Positions 33,785 through 46,797 of a DNA stretch of 64,000 nt are shown one piece after another. Below the pieces are notes generated by a model, which was not told where the DNA came from, did no database searches, and was given only the letters and a program-made list of their open reading frames with translations. Positions within the stretch are counted from its first letter, which is position 1. Each line of letters opens with the position of its first letter. The DNA is taken from NCBI GenBank assembly GCA_029721435.1, contig CM056573.1, forward strand, positions 150,867,947 to 150,931,946, given 5' to 3'. Made by a program: the position numbers and the translations under genes. The stretch is from Gymnothorax reevesii. Taxonomy: Eukaryota > Chordata > Actinopteri > Anguilliformes > Muraenidae.

Positions 33785-34450
33785 GGTTGAAAATTTCAAG
33801 AAGTGACATATCTATGCTTTTTTTAGGTGTCATTTGCATAAAAATGAAAATTATACTGTATTTTCAGACTATCTTTTCAAATGTGAGCATGTATAATCTT
33901 AATAAGATGGGCCTTAACATTGAACTTTGAGGTACACCATAAGTAATGCTAACTCCCTTTGAGGAGAACTCATCAACTGAGACATAATATTCACCTAGCA
34001 GATAAGTTTGGAACCAATAACGAGCTGTCCCTGAGAGCTCAACCTGTTTATTCAGGTACAAAAAAAGATTCTCATGATTTACTGTGTCAAAGGCAGCAGT
34101 GAGGCCCAAAAGCAAAAAGACACACAGACTACCATTATTCAAGTTCACTCTGATGTCATTTAAAACTTAAACCAGAGCTGGCTCCGTGTTATGGTTTGTA
34201 CAGAACCATGATCAGAATTTTTCAAAAATAGAATTTGTGTTTAGGTATTCTGATAGCTACCAGGAAGGTGCTTAACTATGGAGACCTTAAAAATAGACTG
34301 ATAAATTCCAGTTTGTGGGGAGTGGTTGATAATGTTTAACATTTTGCCAGAAAAGCAAATATAAGCATTTTGCAGAAATTGGTAGGGGTTGAGTCGTACA
34401 TTTCCTAATAGTACCCTCAATGAACTATACCACATAAACACTCAAACGAG
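33785..34450 (-). mobile_element. L2 LINE piece 2: reverse transcriptase palm
   Basis: On the minus strand: TNHNTEPALV-like, then LNDIRVNLNNGSLCVFLLL, GLTAAFDTVNHENLF (palm A), LSGTARYWFQTYL, YGVPQSSMLRPILL, and then, in a shifted frame, YANDT in place of the catalytic YADDT. This is L2 type. The Tc1 at 31925-33784 follows directly. Confidence 0.75.
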
Positions 34451-35100
34451 GGTGCTGCCTGTGGGTGGCTTCATTTAAGTGCCGCATAAAATAGATTGAG
34501 ATCAACAGGTGGTGAAAATCCAACACTCTGGCATCGGGTACAGTTGTCTGCATGAGTGCGTGCAATATAAAAATCACCAAAAACATCAATACTGCAGTTC
34601 ACATATAGACAGTAGGGTCATTCCATGCCCTTTTTTGAACTGCTGTTTCTGAGGAGCCACTTTCACAGGGCTATATCTAGAAAAGTATTTCAGCTAAGTC
34701 CTTCAAATTTTCAGGGGTAAAAATATGCTACAATAACTTGAGAAATATGGACTTATAAAGGTGTCGGTGCGGTAACATATTTTAAGGACATATTTACAGC
34801 TTCCCAAATGTGTTGTGTATTTTGTATTCTAATTATGCCCCTCTCTTATAATTAATCTAGAAAATACTATAGCTTGAAAATGAAAAAAGTGCTATATTTA
34901 ACATGTTATTCAAAAAAATGACACCATCTACCACCATCAAATTCACTATTTTAGAAAGATTAGATGCTTGTTATTAACATATCCAAAATTTGTGATGGCG
35001 TTCAGCTTTATTTTCTCAAAATAAATTTTTGAAATTATGGTATTTTTGTGGACACACAGCATTTAATGGCATTGAAGGCATATTCAAACATTATTTCATA
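34450..35100. other. Unassigned stretch between L2 and Harbinger
   Basis: No domain recognised. It lies inside the broken L2 span and may be part of another old insertion. Confidence 0.3.
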
Positions 35101-35103
35101 AAA

Positions 35104-37154
35104 TGCACATTCTCCCATTAGCGCGTAAGTCCTTTTTTACGCGATTCAAGTTAAGCGCTTTTGAGTTCTGTGTATTCTCCCCTACTCGCAATGATCACGC
35201 CCACAGCACTTAACTTCAGATGTAGGCAGCCTTATAAAAAAGGTGTGACTGATCCAAAAGAGAGGCAGACTCTGTACAAAGCTCATTGATTATGGCTATC
35301 AGGAAACATGGAACAAGGATTTTCTGATTAACCATGAAAATGCAGTTGTGGTCCATGGAAAACGCAAACCAGACTCTAAATTTGAAAATCGTGGGCCTGC
35401 TGATAAAACCTTGTATCTCAAAATTTTTAAGAAACAAAAACTCGTATGTCCACTATTCTTACACGCAAAATTAAACATGTTTTATTTTATTTATATTTAA
35501 AATTATATTTATCAATTTTAATTTTTTTATATTTATTTATTTTCCTGTGAAGCTTATCATTTTGAAGATACGAAGTTTTATCAGCAGGCCCACGATATGC
35601 AGCTGTAATAGTAGGCCCATGTATGTCTGTGCCAATTACAAGAAGTAATACAGACATCTCTTTTATTTCTTACTCTAGCCACCATGGCATTAAAGCTATG
35701 CAAACAAACTAATTACCGCGATAGTCAAATAATACAGAATTTAGTGCTTCTCAACCAGCGTAATCAGAGCATTGAAAATGTGCCCTCCTACACTAGCGTG
35801 TTTGTTCCGTAGAAGACAGGGAAGAAGACAAAGAGAACATTCTAGTCACACAAAAATAACAATCAATGACAGTTTATATGATCTCATTTAGAAATTGCGC
35901 ACTTGAAATTTCAAAGAACTCTGATGTCCGGTTTGCAACTAAAGGATAAGGCAACGCTTTAACAAACAAAGAATTCTTACCCCGCACGCGGGAAAATCTG
36001 CAGGGCACTGTAAAAGCCAGGCTCTCTGCACACCCGAGAAGAGTGCAAGCAACAGGTGGTGAGCAACCATCATCCCCGGTGCCTTTCACTGCACTGAGGA
36101 GGAGGTGGCATCCACTCTTTCTGCAGTGGAAGTGCATGCAGAATAACTTCGAGTGGATACAGATGAAGGAGGCTTACGTAAAATGGTCATTTTAATCTGT
36201 CTATACTCAAAGTATCACTGTGATAGATGCTGGAAACATGGTTTCAAATATTTTTTGGCATTTCAAGCAGTCGTGCAGTACATAGGCGTCATGGGCTGAG
36301 CCAGAGAATTTGAAGCAGATGCTTAATATGCGCATCATGATCGCACACAACCTGCACATGAATGCTGTGCTGTCGTCTTTGGTCTCTGTAGGCTACATAT
36401 TCTTATTAGTGGAAGGGGTTCTGATATCAACGTGAGTACAATCAGTGGCTCCCACAACACTGGGGAACCTGGCGACCCGGCAGAACCCCCCTTAACTCTC
36501 CTTTTTTCAGCTGGTGTTTCAGGGAATTTTAAAGTGGCTGATGTGGTGCAGCTTAACGTCAACCAACTGTGTCAGACACCTTGACACAGACACCTGTGAT
36601 ATGTGTATGACATCACCAGCCACTCTCTGGAACGGCCCAGATGCCAGGAGTGACAACGCAGTTGTGACCGTGATGACCACCGGTATGTTTGTAGTTGTTT
36701 GCAATGCGTTTATAATTGAACTAATTGGAGAACAGGCTGTTGCGTAATATCATATGATGATTTTGTTTGATCATTTATTATGGTTATGAGAAATGTAGTT
36801 TAGAAATAAGGATGAACAATTGAATGTCTCAACCTTTACCATGTTAAATAAAATAAGATTAATGTTAAAATTTGCCCTTTAACCGACATCAAACGCAATA
36901 TTCCATTTCGCCTTATGTTGGCACTTGACCTAAATACAGCCCTCAAAAGCCCTTAACAGAAAAAGCGTGTAAGCCTGTTATTTGCATGAGAAACACCCGG
37001 AAATGCCCCGATTTTGGCCTTGCTCCGCCCCAAGCGCGTAACTGCCTTCGGGGCGCGTAATGCACAGATTTAAGTCGAGGGGAGAATACGCGTAGGCTGA
37101 AAAGCGCGTAGCTATGCGCTTTTTTCACTTTACGCGTATGGGAGAATAGACCCC
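35104..37154 (-). mobile_element. PIF/Harbinger-like transposon, inverted copy, both ends present
   Basis: The right end reads GGGAGAATAGACCCC, the inverse of the start of the copy at 19885. The left end has ATTCTCCCATTAGCGCGTAA. Length is 2.05 kb. It lies within the L2 LINE, between endonuclease and reverse transcriptase pieces. The transposase remnant (about 36200-36600, minus) keeps GSAHDAYV with the second Asp but has stops and frameshifts. Confidence 0.75.
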
Positions 37155-37259
37155 ACAGTGCACGATAGAATGCTCAAACTTAATGAAATGCTTTATTTCA
37201 TGAATGTTACCTAACACTTGAAGAATAATCCATATGCAGTGTTTAGATTTCCCCTAGTA

Positions 37260-37700
37260 GGAGGTGAATGCATCTGCTGGAATTTTTTCAGCCAAGTCTG
37301 AGATAGTTGAGTGGGAGCCATTCAGACATTTGACCTGGAATGACCCAGTAGCGCAGAAAATCCATCCAAAAAAACACATTGTGTTTAGGTGGCCTATAAA
37401 TTCTGACAGCCACTATATTAGGCCTTCTTTTTGATAGCATTGCATGATATTTAAAAGATGCAAAATCACAAAAAGGTAACAATTTATGTCCCAATGAGGA
37501 AGCGAGGTTGCTGGCTGTGTCTCTAACTCTCTTGCCATTTCTAGTAGAGAAGGCTGAGCTTGAAGTTAGGTGGGGCAGCTTCATTTAGCACAGCCTGGTC
37601 ATTCATTCCTAACCAAGTTTCTGTTAAAACATACAATCCGTATTTCTGTCCTAAATGAGATAATTTATTATTAATTATTTATTTTTCAGTGATTGTATAT
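37260..37700 (-). mobile_element. L2 LINE piece 1: endonuclease part
   Basis: On the minus strand a YVLTETWLGMNDQAVLNEA segment followed by PPNFKL is the conserved ETWL region of the LINE apurinic-type endonuclease. The frame then breaks. It is in the order and orientation expected for the same L2 as the pieces at 33785, 30438 and 28470. Confidence 0.65.
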
Positions 37701-39060
37701 TCAAAAGTGAAATATTGAGCTTAGTTTGAGTAATGAAGCCATCACTTTGTGATGAAGCTCAGCAACACATAGTTGGCTGCAACAGCACAGTTAAAAGATT
37801 ATTCAGTTTTACTCATAGTTGTTGCTTTTTTGAAGTTCTCTCGGTAATCTGAACTTCTGTTTATACTGCGAAAATTGGTTTTGCAGGGGACAGTCATATG
37901 AAGAGCTGGTTCAAATGCGACCAGTGGCGGCTGCTGAACAGAGGGGGGGGCATTCTTTGAAACAGAGGATAAGTGACCTGTTTTCAATCATTGTTTCATA
38001 TTGTCGGAAATCATGTCAATCAAGAACATTCATTGCCAGTTAGTTAGCTTCCTTATTAATAAAGTATTAAGGTGGGTAAATGATAAATTTACTAAAATTC
38101 TTACATTCACTTTCCTTAACAGGCAAAAAATTCATGAAAAAAATAACTTTAGAATATCCGCTTTAACTTTTGTTATATACTGCAAGGCAGGCCTTCAAAC
38201 CTAGCCTTCATCATTCTTGAATGTAAAAAAAAAAACATTGAAATGCGCACATTATTGCATTCAAATGATGCCTTTTATTTTTCGTCTTAACTAAAAGAAT
38301 TAGTGACACCTGAAAGAGGTGAGTAAAAGCATCTTCAATCAAGGAAAATGATTGAAAATTGATCAAGACTAATTATCAGTTTAAAGGCATCTTTCATGCC
38401 CTCCCAGCATAAAATGAACATACTTAATAGTGAAAGAGACATCTTGTGGTCTTAAACCAGTAAAACAGCCACTTGCAATGGGGGAACCAAAAATGGGAGT
38501 ATTTGCACCTAGAGACCATTATTTGAGAGCACAGTAACCATGACCATCGAAATGCATGAAAAACGTTACCTTTATGCAGGTGCATGCTCCTTAGTGTGCA
38601 AAAATAACAAATTATAGGTGTCAAGAATATCCATGAATAAACAAAAGGGAGCCATATGCCTGCTTAATCTCAGCTCACCAAATATGAACACACCTTTAAC
38701 TGACACAAAACAGATTAAGCTGATGCCAACACTGAAATATAAATAATGCATTCCTCAGGGGCAGAAGCACTAGCACTGAATAAAATAGAAATAAAATGTC
38801 GCAAACAATGTAACGTATTTCACAGCAGCGTAACATTTTGGTATGCCTGAAAAAGATGATAATACTGTATTTGCCTCTACATTCTGAAGTGAAATAGGCC
38901 ACGTGTCTTTTATGCAACCAACTGCTAGAGCTAAACCCAAAAAGACTGTTTATGTCCCAATCACACAGTCATCCTGTTCAATGTTATCCGCTTTCTTCAT
39001 CGTTTAATTTACAGTTTTATCTCAATTAGTTTACCCCTTTGCACAGAATACAAATGATGC
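37700..39060. other. Non-coding spacer
   Basis: No gene or repeat was recognised apart from short G and A runs near 37946 and 38228. Confidence 0.45.
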
Positions 39061-39074
39061 CATTTTTTCCAGTT

Positions 39075-39310
39075 ATTCATGAGCCTGTTTAGGCTTTATA
39101 ACTCAGTATTTGTGTTACAGAGACTCTGGAAAATTATTCCAGTGAAGGAAGACGTGGATATTCAATTACAGAATTATTTAGGAATTAAATTTCAGAATTT
39201 ACGGACTCAGGCGTCTATATCTGCGCAAGATCAGGACTTTGTGGTGGCCGAGTTGTGTGTGAAAACGATTCCTTTTGTCGTTTTTTCATGAATTGTTTTC
39301 TTCGCTAGAT
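39075..39310 (+). pseudogene. Possible immunoglobulin V-domain fragment
   Basis: Across one stop and one frameshift, the + strand encodes EGRRGYSIT, then FQNLR, then TDSGVYICARSGLCGGR. The order of a GRYSIT-like strand, an NLR-like turn and DSGVYIC (the Tyr-x-Cys of an Ig V-set domain) is as in fish CD300/pIgR-like and novel immune-type receptors. It is short and broken, and could be chance. No signal peptide or flanking Ig exon was seen. Confidence 0.3.
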
Positions 39311-39314
39311 GAAG

Positions 39315-41600
39315 GGCAATAAATTGCCCCTTCTGAAAAACTGTTACATCTTTTCTGCCACCTAGAGATATATTTTGCAACATGATTTTTTAAGAAATCA
39401 GATGCTATGCCTTTCATAGGTTAGGGTTAAAGTAATCATTGCTAGATGAAACAAATTAATCGCTACAATGATGATCCTGTCATTGTATTTGTTTATTTGG
39501 ATCCAAATGGCAACTTTTTTTTTTCGACAAGCAGTGTTGAAGAAATGGTATGGGCCCATTGGCCATGCAAAATGCAACCAACTAGCAATCAATATTTGAA
39601 CATTTTTCTAACAAAGAAGCACTGCAAGAATTTAAACAAACACAGCAGCCATTTGCTGTTGAGAGAACACATGGAGCAATAGCAGTTTCTCTGGGAAGTT
39701 TTTAAACCTTGTTGAGCAACTCCTTTTGATCCTGCGATGACTCAATGACTTCCCGGTCTAGAATTGCACTCTCCATTCAGGAAACTCCCACAAGTTTCAT
39801 GACTGTTAACATGGTGTAGTCAATTTAATTGCCTCTAGACACTTGTTTGAACATAATTATTCGGCACCATTTTTTTTTGTATGAAGTTTGAAATCCCATA
39901 GGTTATATCCAAAATGCCAGTCAATGTTAATATTGCAATTAAACACAGAAAAGTGACTTTAAGTAACACTGTCCAGATTGCTGGTATACTTTACTGAATG
40001 TGGAGTGTTGTCAGTACAATTTCCTCTATTGGAAAAATCTCCATAAAGTCATGCCCAACAAACAAAAAAAAAAAAAAAAAAAACATATGCATTCATATAC
40101 ATGCAGATAAAAAAAAAAAAAAAAAACTTTTTCTATAAGGGCTGTTTATAAATAAGGCCCCCTATCTCTCCAACACCCACACCCAAACACACAACTGGGG
40201 CAAGTTGAGAGCTGTCACTGTGCACTTCTGTGACTCTGTTCCACCCAGCCAAGCTTGTCCCAAACTTGTTTACCGAAACCAGCATTCCTCCACATTAAAC
40301 TGCCATTGGCACCAACGGCTCCTTAACCCTATCTGTGCCCAGACTCTCCCATTACAAGCCTGGAAAACAGAATTATGTGCCTCCCCTCTGATTGTCAGTA
40401 AGCCACTCAGGTTACTGCGCAGTGAGTATTGTGTTTCTATTTTCCTTCCCAGACCTGCATGCACAGGAATCATGGAAAATAGCAAGACTGTGATGGCATT
40501 ACATCTACTGAAACTTGTAACATGTCAACCTTTATCACACAATGAGTTCACAAGTGTGCCCAACTGTGCTAGAAGATGGGCAAGCATGATTTGCATTGTC
40601 AAAGAAGTGTTTCAGTGGAAAAGGCTAGAACAAGATCACATGGAATCCAAACTATCAATTTACAGGATAAGGAAATGAGCAGCTTAACATTTATGCTATT
40701 TCAATTTTATTTCTAAGTGGCTTGAGGTCCACTGGTGCAATATGTGTTATTCATGCGATGAATAACTGTGTCGTCTGTGTTCAATTGCTGCACATTGCAC
40801 AATTTTAGTCCAAAATTTTTGACACTGTTAGTCTTTCATCGACAGCTTCACGATGACAGAATTCATATAGCATACAGTTACACATTTTGTCTCTGAAAAG
40901 CAACAGATTCCAAGCAAAAAAAAAATCCAATAGTGTAGCTAATGCCTGACTGTAGCTTTATCAGGGTCTGGCTAAACCTGGCTTGCCTCATCTTGTCTGA
41001 ACAGTATGTTTGCCACTGGAGCCTTGAGTAAATGAAATTGAATAAAGGACTGACGAACATCACAAAGCTAAGAAACTACTAACAAGGGTAAACATCAGGA
41101 CTCTAGCAACTAATGATAGTGGTTAGGGGCACCAGAAGGTTAGTGGTCCAAACCCCAGTGTAGAGTTGGACTCTGTACTAAGCCCTTTAACCCCACATCA
41201 TTTGACACTGCCGAGTCAAATCAAGCACATGTCCCTTTGATAAAAGCACTGGTTAAATATCTACAAAGGGTGATGCGTGAGTCTGTGAGTGAAGCTCTTA
41301 AATTTCATCTTGAAACTACTGTAGTGTCAGTGAAAATTATCCCTCTGAAGGCTCCTGTTTATAAGTGCTCGCTCATTGCCTGCAGAAAATTTTCCGTAGT
41401 CAGGTCATAGTTCCCTGCTTTACACGTGGCCTAATACCCATTTCAAAGTCATGTCTGAATAGGTCAGTCCCCAGTCTACACAGAAAACACCAATACAGAA
41501 CCGCAATCACATTTTAATTGTCAGGTTGCCATACTTTGTTTTAATGCAGGTACATGTAAATTTTTTTGCATTACAGAAAGGCATGGATTAATGTTTAACA
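39315..41600. other. Non-coding spacer with A-rich runs
   Basis: Two A runs lie near 40065-40083 and 40111-40126. A 157-codon + strand frame (40205-40678) has no recognisable domain. Confidence 0.45.
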
Positions 41601-41608
41601 GTTCAAAA

Positions 41609-41800
41609 AGTTCTTACTGCACTTCAAGACAAAAAGAGAGAAAAAAAAAAAGAATATGCAGACCAGAGTAACCTATGAAGGAGGGCTGGATTTTGGTTTG
41701 AAGTTGTTAAAGTTCTTGCTGCACTTCCAGAGATAAGAAAAAAAAAAAAAAAAAACAAATATGTGAACGAGAGTAACCTACAGGGGAGGGCTAGATTTTG
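41609..41800. repeat. Local tandem duplication, about 95-bp units
   Basis: AAAGTTCTT(A/G)CTGCACTTC, an A-rich run, then GAGTAACCTA and GGAGGGCT(G/A)GATTTTGG occur in the same order at 41607-41696 and 41709-41800, with different A-run lengths. Confidence 0.8.
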
Positions 41801-42920
41801 GGAAAAGTAATGAGTCAGATGGGGATGACTAGATAGCACAGTCTCACGTGGAAAATAAACAAGCACATTTTCACATTTGTCTTCCCTTATTTTTTCTCCT
41901 TCTTTTTTTGCATACTCTGGCATGTTTAATTACTGTACCACGTGCAATGGTGTGCAAAATCACTAAATTTCACTAAATCAATATTTCTCTTTTCCCTTCG
42001 AAGACAATAGATCAGTGACATCACACCAGAAGGAGATGCACTTTCACATGATTAAGGGCTTGATAAAACTGCTGATTCCTTTTCAGTATTGAGGTTATCT
42101 TAGTTTAAAGCTTGTCTGCATGGGCTAAAATAACAGGTAGATAAAAATAATTACAGTGTACAGAGCAAATGGATCACAGAGGTTGTTAAAGTGAACTTTT
42201 TGTCACCACACGGGGAAAAAAAGGTGCTTCTGTTAAAACTAAAAATAAAAGAAACATGTTCGTTATTCATCTTTCATTTCGTTTCTTCCCTTAAGCAGAC
42301 AACTTAACGTGTGCTGCCATTTCATCAATAAAAACAGCTTTTTGGACTTACTTTCCACGTCACTCGGTACAAAGACCCTTGATCCCTTCCTTAGAGGTGT
42401 ACGCTAATTGCACCAGAGCCTTCAACACAAACTCATTCTGTTTGCTGACAGCTGGCGTGTGAGTGTTGGCTTGAGATATGGCTACAGCACAGTTGTAGTT
42501 GCAGCTAATGTAATGCAGCATAAATTATATATCTCCAATGAAGAGCTCATTCCCCTGGTTACTTGAAAGATATATCAGGGAGCCAACTGCCAGCTTGCAC
42601 AAAGCATGACTGCAGCTTTTTACAGTGCCGAAATTTTGTCTGTAAGAGTATGAGGTTTGGTCAGGAAGAAACAGCTACATCTTAACAATGTTTTTACCAT
42701 TGTTACAATGTTGAATAACTTTTTCATGCACATTAGAAACAGGCCAAGATATGAATTTTAACAACTTGGCTGTGACCTGAGAAAATAATTGAAAGTAAGA
42801 ATTTAATCAACAAAACTTTTACCGAAGAAAATGGTAAAGCCTGATGAGTCTTTAAGATTGCCTTCAATTCAAGAATGCAGTTGTTCCCTTGGGGATCCTG
42901 AATTGCATCAGTAAATATTC

Positions 42921-43648
42921 AGGGGCCGTATTCATGAAGAGACAACGTGTTGCTGATGGGCCACTAAAGTCTATTGTCCATTACCTCCCAGAAAGGGCTA
43001 TTCATGAAGGGACATTTGGTCTTATCACCCCCCTGACTGTCCAATAAGATAGAAGCAGGAGAGTGGGCCTTTAACTCCTATGAAAGTACAACATTTGAGA
43101 CAGGGATGGTGTTGAATACTTTGACGCAGCACTGACACAACTTGAGAAGAAACCACATTTTCCCCATTTCTCCCTGCATTTGAGTGTGGTTCTGTTCACC
43201 ACTGCAAAAGACAAACATTAACTTCTGTGAGATTTTTTTCCTTCTATTTTTTTGTTTGTTTATGCCGACAACAAAGGGCCATGTACGAGGCATATTTCCT
43301 CTAACAACAGCATGACTGTGCTGGGTTGCCGGTTCCGTACCCTTGCTCATGCTCAGTGAACCTCTTTTTGGGAAGAGCAACTTAGTTTTATCATTTTAAA
43401 CGGCATGTTTCTCACATCATCTTCAGCAGTTTTGATTTTCTCAGGTAGTAGCAACATCTGATTGAGCACGTGCAGTGGCAAAACTAGGTAATATTCTTAA
43501 AATAATAGGGCTTTTGTGGTTGGCCCTGCAGACTGCCATTTGACACTGAATATGTCTCGCGTTTAGAAAGTCGCAGTCCCTTAGCTCCTGAGACTTTTGG
43601 GATTATCATCTCAAGAAGTAACAGCCCCTTCATGAATATCGCCCCAGG
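42921..43648. mobile_element. Non-autonomous DNA transposon, about 730 bp
   Basis: Left end GGGGCCGTATTCATGAAGAG and right end CCCTTCATGAATATCGCCCC are inverted partners. There is no transposase inside. An internal echo of the left end (GGGCTATTCATGAAGGGACA at about 42995) is present. The Harbinger-like style of GGGGCC...ATTCATGAA ends is suggestive only. Confidence 0.65.
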
Positions 43649-43649
43649 T

Positions 43650-46530
43650 GTATGACCTGTTTGTAAAACACATTATTTGGCAACCCACGCCCCTTCTCCC
43701 CCTAGGAGAGACAACAAAGAGTGGAAAAGGTGTGAGACCGGACCATCAACGGACTGCAAAGAGGTACTGATGAAGCCATCGAAAAACTCTTTCAAAACGA
43801 CTCTCTACCACCAGTCTTTGCTCCTGACCCGCATCCAACATGCACGGGAAGCTCTTGGTTGCGTTTCCTGAGAGCACAGATGCTAACTTACGTAGTTAGA
43901 ACTACTGACTGGGAGTGGACGCAACTACGCTTTTGGAAAATGCACCCTGGGGAAGTAGAGAGGGCAAAAAGTAGAGCATAGTGGAGGTTGCCCAGTTGGA
44001 GCACTCCCCTAGAGCATACGGCGTTGCCGCACGTCTTTGACTAACACCATAACCACCAGGAATAGTGTGCATATCAACTGTACAAGCATGTACAAGCACC
44101 CACCGCACTTACAAAATGTACAGAGCCATAAAGTTGTACATGTTTTTGCCACTCAGCATGCTACCAGTTAGCCGCCAGCTAACTTGTTTGTTGATTGTCT
44201 GGTCTGTGACGTAATAGCTCAACCAGAAAAAGGTCCAACATGTACAAGCAGAAATGGGGCATATCGCCACCTATCGTAGCAGAGATGGACATGCTTTGGT
44301 CAATAAAACGATTCTCCCACTGTCCTGGGACAAGGACAGTAGTCTAATTTCATGATCTAATCAAGCTATAACCGTAGCTCGACTTAACTTTGCATGTAAA
44401 TGTACTGACTGATGAATTGAGTGTCCTGAATAATAAAATAATGAAACATTTTACCATCATAATGCTAGTAAGAAGAATGATGTTTTAGTCTACCAGGATT
44501 TGCCTGTGATATTTAGGTAACTTCCCGTAACTTTATTTTAACCCTGACACTTCACCGAGGTAATCTCCTAACTATTGATGGTCAGTGCATGTGCATTATT
44601 CGTGCTGACAGCAGCAATGTAATATAATATTTAGGAAACTGAGTATGTACCTTTGTGGTCTCAGAGTGAATTCAATGGTGGGATAGTCGAGAGATGGATA
44701 TTAAAACTGAATTGGTTCAGTACATGTCCAGTTTTATAAATAGGTGGTGTATTAAATATAATGTGTACTTATGGACGGAGTGCTAAGTAAATGTGCTTCC
44801 TGAAACACTTGAACACATACGAATGCACAACCTGAACTTGGGTCTTATCACGTGATGAACAGTATACATTAAATCTATTCATGTGGGCATTGATACATGT
44901 GTGTTCATGTGTGCCTCAAGTGGTCCAACCATTATCAAGACACAGACAGTGCCTTTATTGTGAAATCAGGTTAGTGAAGGACTCTGCATGTATAAAAATA
45001 GACAGCGCTGAGAAAAGCTGAAAATCCAAACTGCTGACACCAATCAAATGCTGAAAGACCTTTGTAAATTCAGATAATTACATCAACTCCCCCTTTCCTA
45101 GGCAAGCTTAATCTTTAAAAGTTGGAATTTAATGTAATCTGATGATAATAGACTTTGGTAAATAGCAAGCCCAAATTGAGTGACTTGGAATATATCTGTA
45201 TTTGTTGAAAAGTGCTTGTACAGAGCTGCATTACGTAAGGTCTCAGCAGGGGTCAATGGCCATTGGTACCAAAAATAAATAAATAAATAAAAATAAATCA
45301 AAGGCCAAGATTCAACCTAAGTGTTCAGTGAGTTGAAACGAACAAATTTAAGGAAGCACTTTTTATACTGTCTGGGCATCATGAGATCAGTGATTGCAGA
45401 AATGAAAACATTGAGCAACAATGGAAAGAAAAAAAGATCACAGAAGTTGTCACTGAAGTGAATCACAGCTCCAGACTTTTAGATTTAAAGTTCACATAAT
45501 GTGGAGGACAGCTGGAGTAAAGTTGATTTCTTGGCCTCTTGTTTCTTGAGTGGCGACTGTCTGTTATAGTTATATAGTAATTCCAGGCAATGTCCTTCCA
45601 ACTGCCCAAGGAGAACACATGCAGGTTTCCAAAAATTATTTTGCGCTAAATATTTACTGATAGACTCATATGAATGCATGTGTGAGTAGCAGTGCTATTC
45701 TCCTTGTATTGTAGACTATAGAAGCTATTTTATCACACTATGTCTGTTTTACAGCCATATCAAAGAACAGAACTGGCAATGTAATGTGATGTTTTATCAC
45801 AACTTTGAAAGACCAAGATGGAAAGTGTACCAATCATTTGTTTTGTGTCTTGTATCTTGACCCTAATAAAGCGCAAGATTTGATGCAGTTATCAGATTCA
45901 GTCTAAATGGAAGGTAGTGACATGGCCGGGTCATCTATCAGCATTCCTAAGCCATGCCAAATTGTTCCACGTACAGTATGTGTACTTGTGACCTTTGGCT
46001 ACATAGACCATTTGCTCTATGTTGAGTAACTCGACACTCATTCCATTGCTTGATGAGTACCAAAAAACTCTCAGCAAAATGATTCCAATATCTAAAAACA
46101 GTATGACACAAAGAAAGTGACTTTAAAATATAGAATTAATGTACAGGCTCTTGCACAGAACCTCAAATGTCATGTATTCTTGTCCAAGTCTCCTGTTCCC
46201 AAACTCAGTCCTGCAAGTTGCCCTGTGTATTCTAGTTTACGTTCCAACCAAAATTGTAAATGTAAATTTATACTAAGTAGTTAATTTGTCTTAATTTGTT
46301 GCATTTCAAGACCAGCTTTTATCCACTTAAGCCACATTTTTACAGATACAGTATCTGTACAGGTACATGCCATGAAAAGAAAAATTACATTTCCACATTG
46401 TGAAATGCATAAAAAGATCTTAAAAATGGAATCAATCAAAGGAAACAATCCAAAAGTTCCTAACTGTCAAAACCTTGGATACACTGTCACAAAAACTAAC
46501 AATTTATTATCGGCAAGCACATTAAAAGGT
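43650..46530. other. Non-coding spacer
   Basis: No gene was recognised. A short AAATA repeat lies near 45270-45297. Confidence 0.45.
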
Positions 46531-46539
46531 CCAATTTGT

Positions 46540-46797
46540 TTGGTGTCTCCCCCCTGGCCCCCTTCCCTGCCTAACCTACCAGACGGACGGATGGACAGAC
46601 GAACAGACGGACAAGCACATACCGAAAGACACCACCGCAGGACCTGAGTAGTAAGTATGCAAAGTTTCATTAAGATCATGCAAACGGTTTTGGAGTTACG
46701 CTCCGGAAACAAAGTGGGAACGAGAACGAGAATGCGAACGGGAACTGAACCTAAAAGAATGTGTCTCCTCTCTCCCTCCAGGGGGGAGACATAATAA
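46540..46797. repeat. Dispersed repeat of the GACGGACAGAC/GGGGAGACATAATAA type
   Basis: GACGGACGGATGGACAGACG, a following hairpin-rich part, and the end CCAGGGGGGAGACATAATAA parallel the repeats at 7495-8010 and 9070-9495. Confidence 0.5.

Noticed and set aside
40205..40678. 157-codon + strand open frame
   Set aside because: No recognisable domain, no signal peptide, no splice context; probably chance.
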